A stretch of DNA of 64,000 nt from Stenomitos rutilans HA7619-LM2. Its GTDB lineage: Bacteria > Cyanobacteriota > Cyanobacteriia > Leptolyngbyales > Leptolyngbyaceae. Position 1 is the first letter of the stretch. Each line of letters starts with the position of its first letter. The notes under the pieces are model-generated. The model saw nothing but the letters and a program-made list of their open reading frames with translations, ran no database searches and was not told the origin of the DNA. The translations under genes and the position numbers were made by a program. Shown in pieces: positions 27,773 to 36,200 of this stretch. The stretch is from positions 1 to 64,000 of the forward strand of contig JAHHIE010000006.1 of assembly GCA_019358945.1 (NCBI GenBank), given 5' to 3'.

Positions 27773-28987
27773 ATGTACGATTTTGCGATCGTCGGTGGTG
27801 GCATCGTCGGTCTTTCTACGGGCGTTGCCCTGACCCAGCGCTATCCTGATGCAAAGATACTGGTGCTTGAGAAAGAAAGCCGCTGGGCCTTTCACCAAAC
27901 GGGCAACAATAGCGGCGTGATTCACTCTGGGCTTTACTATAAACCGGGGAGCTTCAAAGCAACCTTTTGTCGCGCGGGTGCCCAATCAATGGTCGCCTTT
28001 TGCCAGGAACATGACATTCCCCACGAAGTCTGTGGCAAAGTGATCGTTGCGACTGAAGAGAAAGAGCTACCGTTGCTAGAAAATCTCTATCAGCGCGGCT
28101 TGCAAAACGACATTCAAGTCAAACGGCTCACCGCAGAAGAAGTCCGGGAGATTGAACCCCACGTCAACTGTATTGCTGGAGTGCAGGTCTTTTCGACAGG
28201 CATTGCCGACTACAAGAAGGTTTGCCAAAAGTACGCCGAACTGGTTCAACTGGGGGGTGGTGATTTACGGCTCAACACCAAGGTACTCAAGATTGTTGAA
28301 ACATCGGCAGGTCAGGTGCTTGAAACCAATCAAGGCAGCTTTGAAACGCGCTTTGTCGTTAACTGTGCTGGTCTGCACAGCGATCGCGTCGCCAAGATGG
28401 GCAACGTTGACCCCGAAGCAAAGATTGTGCCCTTTCGTGGGGAATACTACGAGCTAACCCCCGAAAAGCGTTACCTGGTCAAAGGATTGATTTACCCCGT
28501 TCCCAATCCTGACTTCCCGTTCCTGGGTGTCCACTTTACCCGCATGATCGACGGCACCGTTCATGCAGGCCCCAATGCCGTGCTTAGCCTCAAGCGCGAA
28601 GGGTACAAAAAGACCGACTTTGATTTGCGTGACTTTGCTGAAGTCATGACCTATCCCGCCTTTTGGAAGCTGGCTGCCAAACACGCCGATGAAGGCATCA
28701 AGGAAATTATCCGCTCCTTCAGCAAAGCGGCGTTTGTTCATAGCTTGCAGCGTCTGATTCCAGAAGTGCAAGCCGAGGATGTCATTCCCACTCATGCAGG
28801 TGTTAGAGCGCAGGCACTGATGAACGATGGCAAGCTGGTCGATGATTTTCTGATTATCAAAGGTCAGAATTCTGTCCATGTTTGCAATGCTCCTTCTCCT
28901 GCGGCAACCTCTTCAATCGAAATTGGTAAAGCAGTTGTGGCGCAAATCCCAGCACCACAGCACTTACGCACAACCGTCAACGTTTAG
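27773..28987 (+). CDS. lhgO: L-2-hydroxyglutarate oxidase family FAD oxidoreductase
   Basis: The 404-residue protein begins with a Rossmann FAD motif (VGGGIVGLSTGVAL) and carries the LhgO signature NNSGVIHSGLYYKPGS, the substrate-domain segment PFRGEYYEL and the C-terminal HAGVRAQAL and NAPSPAATSS. Classical LhgO oxidises L-2-hydroxyglutarate to 2-oxoglutarate and delivers electrons to quinone. Its position in a sugar-nucleotide run, 78 bases after rfbF and 21 bases before an epimerase gene, raises the possibility that this member acts on a hydroxylated sugar intermediate; that is inference only. Start ATG 27773. Confidence 0.9.
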   Translation: MYDFAIVGGGIVGLSTGVALTQRYPDAKILVLEKESRWAFHQTGNNSGVIHSGLYYKPGSFKATFCRAGAQSMVAFCQEHDIPHEVCGKVIVATEEKELPLLENLYQRGLQNDIQVKRLTAEEVREIEPHVNCIAGVQVFSTGIADYKKVCQKYAELVQLGGGDLRLNTKVLKIVETSAGQVLETNQGSFETRFVVNCAGLHSDRVAKMGNVDPEAKIVPFRGEYYELTPEKRYLVKGLIYPVPNPDFPFLGVHFTRMIDGTVHAGPNAVLSLKREGYKKTDFDLRDFAEVMTYPAFWKLAAKHADEGIKEIIRSFSKAAFVHSLQRLIPEVQAEDVIPTHAGVRAQALMNDGKLVDDFLIIKGQNSVHVCNAPSPAATSSIEIGKAVVAQIPAPQHLRTTVNV

Positions 28988-29008
28988 CACGCTTATTAGG
29001 AAGAAACA

Positions 29009-30037
29009 ATGAAAGTATTGGTTACCGGAACAGAAGGGTATCTTGGTTCATTATTGGCTCCCCTACTGATGGAGCGTGGGCATGAAATCACGGCTGTTGA
29101 CACGGGTTACTACAAAGTCGGTTGGCTTTACAACGGCACCGAGTTGACCGCTAAAACCCTTAACAAAGATATTCGCCACATCACGGTTGAAGACTTGAAA
29201 GGTATCGAGGCGATCGTCCACATGGCCGAATTGTCCAATGATCCCACTGGGCAACTATCACCCACGATCACCTACGACATCAACCACAAAGGCTCAGTAC
29301 GGTTGGCTGAAATTGCAAAAACCGCTGGTGTTCGCCGTTTCGTTTATATGTCTTCGTGCAGCGTATATGGTGTTGCCAGTGGCGACGGTCTGACCACTGA
29401 GGAAACTCCGGTCAACCCTCAAACTGCGTATGCTGAATGCAAAACACTTGTAGAGCGGGATGTTAGACCACTTGCCGATGACAATTTCTCGCCGACCTTC
29501 ATGCGAAACGCCACGGCATTTGGCGCATCGCCCCGGATGCGCTTTGACATTGTGCTGAACAACCTGGCAGGACTTGCTTGGACAACCAAAGAGATCAAAA
29601 TGATCAGCGATGGCACCCCCTGGCGACCGCTGGTTCATGCGCTGGACATTGCGAAGTCGATCGCCTGCGCCTTAGAAGCACCCCGCGACATCGTGCACAA
29701 TCAAGTGTTTAACGTTGGCGATACCGCAAATAACTATCGTGTGAAGGAAATTGCTGAAATCATTGCCAGCGTGTTCGAGGGTTGCCAGTTGAGCTTTGGC
29801 GACAGTGGTTCAGACAACCGGAGCTACCGAGTCTCCTTTGAGAAGATCAATACTCAGCTACCGGGCTTCAAATGCGATTGGAACGCTCAACGGGGCGCAC
29901 AGCAGCTTTTTGATCTGTTCAACCGGATTGATATGACGAAAGAGGTGTTTGAGTCACGCGGCTTTACTCGTTTGAAGCAGCTTGAGTACCTGATTCGCAC
30001 CCAGCAAATTGACAAAGATTTCTTTTGGAGCAAGTAA
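29009..30037 (+). CDS. NAD-dependent sugar epimerase/dehydratase, extended SDR
   Basis: An extended short-chain dehydrogenase of 342 residues. The N-terminal VTGTEGYLG (6-13) binds NAD; Ser115/116 in YMSSCSVYG and Y141-x3-K145 in YAECK form the catalytic set; RPLVHALDIAKSI and NVGDTANNYRV are typical of nucleotide-sugar enzymes. It may be a 4-epimerase, dehydratase or reductase on a CDP-sugar, and if so could substitute for an absent CDP-glucose 4,6-dehydratase, though the ENT/TDE triad residues of true 4,6-dehydratases are not obvious. It overlaps the next gene by one base (TAATG), indicating translational coupling. Confidence 0.9.
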   Translation: MKVLVTGTEGYLGSLLAPLLMERGHEITAVDTGYYKVGWLYNGTELTAKTLNKDIRHITVEDLKGIEAIVHMAELSNDPTGQLSPTITYDINHKGSVRLAEIAKTAGVRRFVYMSSCSVYGVASGDGLTTEETPVNPQTAYAECKTLVERDVRPLADDNFSPTFMRNATAFGASPRMRFDIVLNNLAGLAWTTKEIKMISDGTPWRPLVHALDIAKSIACALEAPRDIVHNQVFNVGDTANNYRVKEIAEIIASVFEGCQLSFGDSGSDNRSYRVSFEKINTQLPGFKCDWNAQRGAQQLFDLFNRIDMTKEVFESRGFTRLKQLEYLIRTQQIDKDFFWSK

Positions 30038-30585
30038 TGAAATTCATCGAAACAAAGTTGAAAGACGCATTCATTATTGACTTGGAGGTGCGGAGTGACG
30101 ATCGCGGTGGTTTTGCCCGCACCTTTTGTGCCAAAGAGTTTGAAGACCATGGGCTGAAGCCAACCGTTGCTCAATGCAATCTGTCCTTCAACTACAAGGC
30201 AGGCACACTCAGAGGCATGCACTACCAGGTTGCGCCTGCTTGCGAAACCAAACTGGTACGCTGCACCAAGGGCGCTATCTACGATGTCATTATCGACATG
30301 CGTCCTGATTCGCCGACCTATATGCAGCACATCGGGGTGGAGTTAACAGAAGAGAACCGACGAGCGCTATATGTGCCAGAGATGTTCGCTCATGGCTATC
30401 AAGCACTAACCGACGGAGCTGAAGTCGTTTATCAGGTTGGAGAATTCTACACTCCAGGCTATGAGCGAGGTCTGCGCTACAACGATCCAACCTTTGGTAT
30501 CGAATGGCCCATGCCTGTGACGGTCATTTCCGAAAAAGATGCAGCCTGGTCTCTGTTTGAAGCTATCCCTACCCCAGTCGGTTGA
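30037..30585 (+). CDS. rfbC: dTDP-4-dehydrorhamnose 3,5-epimerase family protein
   Basis: A 182-residue cupin-fold sugar epimerase. The RmlC signature is visible: NLSFNYKAGTLRGMHYQ with catalytic H62, YVPEMFAHGYQAL, and the acid Tyr in VGEFYTPGYERGLRYNDP (about Y138). It inverts C3 and/or C5 of a 4-keto-6-deoxy sugar nucleotide. No dTDP-glucose genes (rmlA, rmlB, rmlD) are in the window, so its partner is likely the CDP-sugar in this run. Start ATG 30037 shares one base with the stop of the upstream epimerase gene. A short upstream extension (TTG 30025) is less likely. Confidence 0.92.
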   Translation: MKFIETKLKDAFIIDLEVRSDDRGGFARTFCAKEFEDHGLKPTVAQCNLSFNYKAGTLRGMHYQVAPACETKLVRCTKGAIYDVIIDMRPDSPTYMQHIGVELTEENRRALYVPEMFAHGYQALTDGAEVVYQVGEFYTPGYERGLRYNDPTFGIEWPMPVTVISEKDAAWSLFEAIPTPVG

Positions 30586-30669
30586 ACCCGTAACGGTAGA
30601 TAGAGTGGCAGAACTAATTTCCTTTTAACTTAAAGTAGTGAGGTGATCTACCAAAACTAAAGTAATTCT

Positions 30670-31626
30670 ATGAAACTGAGTGTGATTTTGCCCTGCTTTA
30701 ATGGTGCTGCAACCATTGCGACCCAACTTGAAGCACTGGCAGCACAGCAGTGGTCTGGCAGCTGGGAAGTCGTTGTTTCCAATAATGGTTCTACGGATGA
30801 TTCGATGGCGATTGTGGAGCGTTACCGCGATCGCCTCCCCAACCTTCGCATCGTCAATGCGTATGACCCATCAAAACCGCGACAACCTGTTGCTCACTCC
30901 TATAACGTAGGCATACAGGCGGCGACCGGAAATGCGTTTGCTTTTTGTGAGTCAGATGATGAGGTTGCCCCTGGTTGGGTTGCCGCGATGGGCAGCGCAC
31001 TCTCAACCGTTGATTTCGTTGCAGGCCGTCTGGAGTACAACAAGCTAAATCCCAATTGGTTGACGGTTGCTGGCGGTCATCAACCTCAGCAAACAGGCTT
31101 AATCGGTAGTACAGATGCGCCTCCCTACCTGATGTATGCCAGTGGCTGCAACCTTGGGATGACGCGCAGACTCTATGAAACGGTAGGGCCGTTGGACACC
31201 TCCATTCTCTGTTGCTACGACACGGGCTACTGCTGGCAGGCTCAACTCGCAGGCTTCGCACTTCATTTTGTGCCGGATGCCTTGATTCATTACCGTCTGC
31301 GTCATACGCTAAAAGCCCTTTTCCGACAAGGGCATAACTGGGGCAAAGATTCGCCGCTGCTTGCCAGATACCACGGGGTAACACCGGGTGGATTCGTCAT
31401 TTTGAATCGGCTGGCAGGGCTGAGTTCAACGTTGATGAATGGACTCAGGCTGCTCGTGATGTCGATCTTCAATGTTCGGCGAGGGCGGGGAGGCTTTGCC
31501 TGGTGGCTATGGGGATTAGGTTTTCGGATTGGAGAAATTCAAGGGCTTATCAAGTATGTGTTTCAGGGGTACCCAGAGCCTCAGCAAGTGGCCTCATTGC
31601 GCCAGGTGAAGACGAGAGCGCATTAA
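30670..31626 (+). CDS. Family 2 glycosyltransferase
   Basis: A GT-A fold enzyme of 318 residues. SVILPCFNGAATIATQL opens the nucleotide-binding domain, VVSNNGSTDDS is the classic GT2 strand, and CESDDEVAPGW (residues 93-103) supplies the DxD-like metal site. The C-terminal CYDTGYCWQAQLAGF gives the likely catalytic base region. A possible amphipathic or membrane-associated segment lies at about 265-290. It probably transfers the sugar made by this run to a glycan acceptor; donor and acceptor are inferred. It begins 84 bases after the 3,5-epimerase gene. Confidence 0.92.
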   Translation: MKLSVILPCFNGAATIATQLEALAAQQWSGSWEVVVSNNGSTDDSMAIVERYRDRLPNLRIVNAYDPSKPRQPVAHSYNVGIQAATGNAFAFCESDDEVAPGWVAAMGSALSTVDFVAGRLEYNKLNPNWLTVAGGHQPQQTGLIGSTDAPPYLMYASGCNLGMTRRLYETVGPLDTSILCCYDTGYCWQAQLAGFALHFVPDALIHYRLRHTLKALFRQGHNWGKDSPLLARYHGVTPGGFVILNRLAGLSSTLMNGLRLLVMSIFNVRRGRGGFAWWLWGLGFRIGEIQGLIKYVFQGYPEPQQVASLRQVKTRAH

Positions 31627-31678
31627 TTCTCAATAAGGAAACATCAGTCTAAGCAAGATTTTTTACCAGGAGTTACCC

Positions 31679-32989
31679 ATGTTTATTGTCGATACCGCCT
31701 TAAAAGCCCGTGCAGAAGCGGGCAAGCCTGTAAAAGTTGGCATGATTGGTGCTGGTTTTATGGGACGTGGCATTGCGAACCAAATTGCAAACTCGGTTCC
31801 AGGAATGGAGCTAGTAGCGATTTTTAATCGCAATTTAGATGGGGCAAAACGTGCCTACACTGAGGCGGGCATCGAATCGTTTCAGGTTGTGCATACGGTA
31901 GCTGGCCTGGAAGCCTCTGTCGCCGAGGGGAAGTATGCGGTGACGGATGATGCGATGCTGTTGTGCCGTGCTGAGGGCATTGATGCACTGATTGAAGTGA
32001 CAGGCACGATCGAATTTGGTGCCGAGGTTGTTCTAGAAGCGATCGCGCACAAAAAGCATGTCATTTTAATGAATGCCGAACTGGATGGTACCATCGGCTC
32101 TATTCTTAAAGTGTATGCTGATCGGGCTGGAGTCGTTCTCTCTGCCTGCGATGGTGACCAGCCCGGTGTGGAGATGAACCTCTATCGCTTTGTGAAGAGC
32201 ATTGGGCTGACCCCCTTGCTGTGTGGCAATATCAAAGGCTTGCAAGACCCGTATCGCAATCCCACCACGCAAGAAGGGTTTGCTAAGAAGTGGGGACAGC
32301 AAGCGCATATGGTCACAAGTTTTGCCGATGGGAGCAAAATCTCGTTTGAGCAGGCGATCGTGGCGAACGCGACAGGCATGAAGGTGGCTAAGCGTGGGAT
32401 GCTGGGTTACGACTTCAAAGGCCATGTGGATGAAATGACCGACATGTACGATGTAGACCAACTCAAGGAACTGGGTGGCATCGTCGATTATGTGGTTGGC
32501 TCAAAGCCTGGGCCTGGGGTCTTTGTCTTCGGCACCCATGATGATCCAAAGCAGCAGCATTACCTCAACCTCTATAAGTTAGGCGAAGGCCCACTGTACA
32601 GCTTCTACACACCGTATCACTTGTGCCATTTTGAAGTACCACTCTCTGTCGCGCGTGTCGTGTTGTTTCATGATGCGGTTATGGCTCCAATCGCGGGGCC
32701 TGTTGTGGATGTGATCACTGTCGCTAAGATTGACCTGAAAGCGGGCGAAACCCTGGATGGCATCGGTTACTACATGACCTATGGACAGTGCGAAAACTCA
32801 CCAGTTGTGCAGGCAGAAAACCTCTTGCCGATGGGACTAGCTGAGGGTTGTCGCCTGAAGCGCGATATTCCTAAAGATCAGGCACTCACATATGACGATG
32901 TAGAATTGCCACCGAACCGCCTCTGCGACAAGCTGCGGGCTGAGCAGAATGCGTATTTCGCTCCAGCTCCGATGCTTGCTGCGGTATAA
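31679..32989 (+). CDS. NAD(P)-dependent oxidoreductase with SAF domain
   Basis: A homoserine-dehydrogenase-like Rossmann protein of 436 residues: GMIGAGFMGRGIANQI near residue 21 binds NAD(P), and EVTGTIEFGAEVVLEAI is a conserved second strand. The C-terminal part (about 345-430, IDLKAGETLDGIG and GCRLKRDIPKDQALTYDDV) is a SAF domain, as in sialic acid synthases and antifreeze-like modules. Homologues occur in sugar-nucleotide loci, where they probably reduce or oxidise a keto-sugar. It begins 52 bases after the glycosyltransferase gene and is followed by a strong hairpin, marking the operon end. Confidence 0.9.
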   Translation: MFIVDTALKARAEAGKPVKVGMIGAGFMGRGIANQIANSVPGMELVAIFNRNLDGAKRAYTEAGIESFQVVHTVAGLEASVAEGKYAVTDDAMLLCRAEGIDALIEVTGTIEFGAEVVLEAIAHKKHVILMNAELDGTIGSILKVYADRAGVVLSACDGDQPGVEMNLYRFVKSIGLTPLLCGNIKGLQDPYRNPTTQEGFAKKWGQQAHMVTSFADGSKISFEQAIVANATGMKVAKRGMLGYDFKGHVDEMTDMYDVDQLKELGGIVDYVVGSKPGPGVFVFGTHDDPKQQHYLNLYKLGEGPLYSFYTPYHLCHFEVPLSVARVVLFHDAVMAPIAGPVVDVITVAKIDLKAGETLDGIGYYMTYGQCENSPVVQAENLLPMGLAEGCRLKRDIPKDQALTYDDVELPPNRLCDKLRAEQNAYFAPAPMLAAV

Positions 32990-33299
32990 GCGTTGACGCT
33001 CCCATCTTTTCAAACGGCAAAGATCATTTCATGGAAGCGATCTTTGCCGTTTAGGCGTTTAAGGCAATCGACTGCAATCAATTCGATCGCACACTCATTT
33101 TGAAAAAACATTAACACTCGTGTCCCTTCAAGAATATCTATGACCTTGGTGATTGCACTGAGTATGATGTAGCGAGAGATTTTTGGTTGGGGAGAATGGG
33201 CATACTTGAGCATCCAATCAAGGGACACGATCGCAGGGCTTAGAAGCCTGTGTGCCAACCTGATCAAGAATCCCGCTCACAAAAGATGGCTTAACTGAT
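32990..33299. other. Intergenic region, 310 bp, between glycan run and exoprotein fusion
   Basis: After the terminator at 33012-33052 there is no recognised element. An 85-codon minus-strand frame (33010-33267) includes the hairpin and has no family resemblance, so I do not call it a gene. Confidence 0.5.
33012..33052 (+). terminator. Terminator-like hairpin at the end of the glycan operon
   Basis: Perfect 14-bp arms AAACGGCAAAGATC (33012-33025) and the complement at 33039-33052 enclose a 13-base loop, 23 bases after the stop of the SAF oxidoreductase gene. The T-run is short (GTTT), so termination efficiency is uncertain. Confidence 0.7.
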
Positions 33300-36200
33300 A
33301 TGAAGCGCTGCAACGATCGCTCTGGAGAATGCGTCTCTCTCATCATCACAGCTTACAACCGGGAGAGGTTTCTGGGTTCTGCCATTGAAAGTGTTCTGGC
33401 GCAAACCTACCCACATTTTGAATTAGTTGTATGGGATGATGGCTCCACTGATCGCACGCTGAAGATTGCTCGCACGTATGCCGATCGTGATGCGCGAGTG
33501 CGAGTGATTACAGCGCCCCATGAGGGACGTGTGCGATCGCTACAGGGAGTTATTAACCACACCCACGGAGCCTATCTAGGGTGGATCGATAGCGACGATC
33601 GCTTGGCTCCAAACGCTCTGGAGGACACTATTCCGATCCTTCGCCAGCAACCTGCCGTTGGTATGGTCTATACCGACTACTGGGATGTGGATAGCGACGA
33701 TCGCATGCTGGGCTATGGGCAGCGCTGTCAGATTCCGTATAGCAAAGAGCGTCTGCTGCTCGATTTTATGACGTTTCACTTTCGGTTGCTGCGGCGATCA
33801 GTGTTTGAAGCGGTTGGCGGCATTGATGAGTCGCTTGATTATGTTGAAGATTACGACCTCTGCTTGCGCCTTTCGGAAGTAACGGAGGTGCGCCATCTTG
33901 AACAGCCGCTTTATTACTACCGCCATCACGAGGGCAATGCGTCCCAGCAATGGCGTTTAGAGCAGGTGCTGCGATCGCAAACCGTGATTCAGCGGGCGTT
34001 GCAGCGGCGCGGGCTAGATAGACAATTTGAGCTTCAGGTGCAACTGCCAACGGGCCGCTTTTACTTGCGTCGTAAAGTGTGTTCAATCAAGGCGTTGAAG
34101 CCGATATGTTCGCTGTTGCCGCAAGTGGCTGCGATGGGGGCACTGGCCTTTTTGCCCAGTATGAATGTCTTGTTTACAAAGACGGCTCAAGCTCAGCCGA
34201 TCGTGCCTGCTGCCGATGGAACAAACACGATCGTGACTCCCAATGGCAATCAGCTTGATATTAGCGGTGGCACGCGATCGCAGGATGGCGCTAATCTCTT
34301 CCAGAGCTTCCAGCAGTTTGGAGTGTCAACGAACCAGATTGCTAATTTTCTAGCCACGCCGCAAACGCGCAATATTCTGGGGCGTGTGGTGGGTGGGGAT
34401 GCCTCTGTGATCAACGGCTTGATTCAGGTGACTGGCAGCGCTGCCAACCTGTATTTAATGAATCCTGCTGGCATCATTTTTGGGGCAAATGCCAGCTTAA
34501 ATGTACCGGGTGCCTTTACTGCTACTACGGCAACTGGGATTGGGTTGAATGATGGCTGGTTTAGCGCGATCGGCTCCAATGACTACGCAACGTTGATAGG
34601 TGACCCGAATGCCTTTGCCTTTACGGTGAAACAGCCTGGATCAATTGTGAATGCGGGTACTCTGTCGGTTGCCGCTGGACAGAGCCTCAACTTGCTCGGT
34701 GGCACGGTGGTCAACACAGGTACACTAGCAGCACCGGGAGGGCAAATCACGATCGCCGCCATTCCGGGGCAGTCGGTCATTCGGTTAACTCAGCCCGGAA
34801 GTTTGCTGAGCTTTGAGCTGCATTCAAACGGCTTGCAGTCGTCTTTGCCTAATACATGGACATTGCCGATCGCTTCCTTGCCTGCTCTCCTCACGGGTGG
34901 TAGCCTGCAAAGCGCGACGGGCATTACGGTCAATCCCGATGGCACGATTCGTTTAGTCGCCGTGCCCCAGCAGAGTATTGCCATTGAGTCAAGCACCGCA
35001 ATCGCCAGTGGACTTGTCGATGCATCAGGTACTGCCATAGGAGCCTTTTCTATGGGTGGTACGGTGCAGGTTTTAGGGAAGCAGGTGGCAGCGATCGGAG
35101 CATCCATTGGTGCGTCTGGTGCCACAGGCGGGGGCAATATTTTGTTAGGAGGTGGCGAACGAGGGCAGGATGCTGTCCCCAACGCCTCCAACACAGTAGT
35201 GGATGCTAGCTCGGTCATTACGGCTGATGGAGGTACAACCGGATCGGGTGGGCGGGTCACACTCTGGTCAGATGACGTAACGCAATTTATCGGCAGTATT
35301 CGTGCGCGTGGTGGCGCTCAGGCAGGCAACGGTGGGTTTGTTGAAGTGTCTAGTAAAGGGAGCCTTGCCTATTGGGGGATGGTCGATGCTACCGCTCCGG
35401 TGGGTACGTTGGGGACTGTGCTGCTAGATCCGGCCAACATCACGATCGTGTCAGGCGCTGGCTATGGGTCTGCGGATGGGCAACTTCCCACCATCTTTAG
35501 CGGTGATTTTCCAGGCGCGACGCTTACCATCTCGCAGAACGCTCTCCAAAGTACAGAGGGCACTGTCATTTTAGAAGCCACCAATGATATCGTCATTCAG
35601 CCACTGGTCAACGGCACACTTGCTCTCACAGCGGGCGTGACATCCGTTACCTTTCGAGCCGATGCCGATGGCAATGGTGTCGGTTCTTTCTCAATGAGTG
35701 CAGGCGATACCATTACCACCAGTACGGGGAAAACGTCTGGCGATCTAACCATTTCTGGGGCAAGCCTGACTCTAGGTACGCTGACCACAGCTGTACCGTT
35801 TGCCAATGCTGGAACCACTACACTATCGGCATCCGGAAACATTACAGCCACCGCGATCGACACCACGAGTTTTGAAAGCGGCATGGGAGTTGGCAATACA
35901 GGCGGAGCAGTCAACGTGACGGCTGGCGGTAGTTTAGCTATTGGCAACATTACGACTGTAGGCGCACAGAGTGCAGGTAATGTGTCCCTTGTGGCACAAG
36001 GCAATATTACAACTGGCAACATCACCACAAGTGTTGCGGTGCCGTTTAGCAGAGAGGGAAGCAACGGTGGGGCGATCGCGATCACCAGTACGGCTGGCTC
36101 TATTACCGCAGGCAATCTCTTGACCACTGGGTTCATTCAAAGCGGTAATGTTGCACTACAGGCATCCAGCAGCAATGCAGATATCACGGTGTCATCGATC

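Noticed and set aside
33010-33267. 85-codon minus-strand frame between the glycan run and the fusion gene
   Set aside because: It includes both arms of a terminator-like hairpin, shows no family motif and has no clear ribosome-binding site.
34790-35260. 156-codon minus-strand frame in the same region
   Set aside because: Same reason; Pro/Ala-rich shadow of the sense strand.
35597-36136. 179-codon minus-strand frame inside the haemagglutinin fusion
   Set aside because: It is antisense to repetitive Gly/Thr/Ala-rich beta-helix coding sequence, which produces long open frames by composition.
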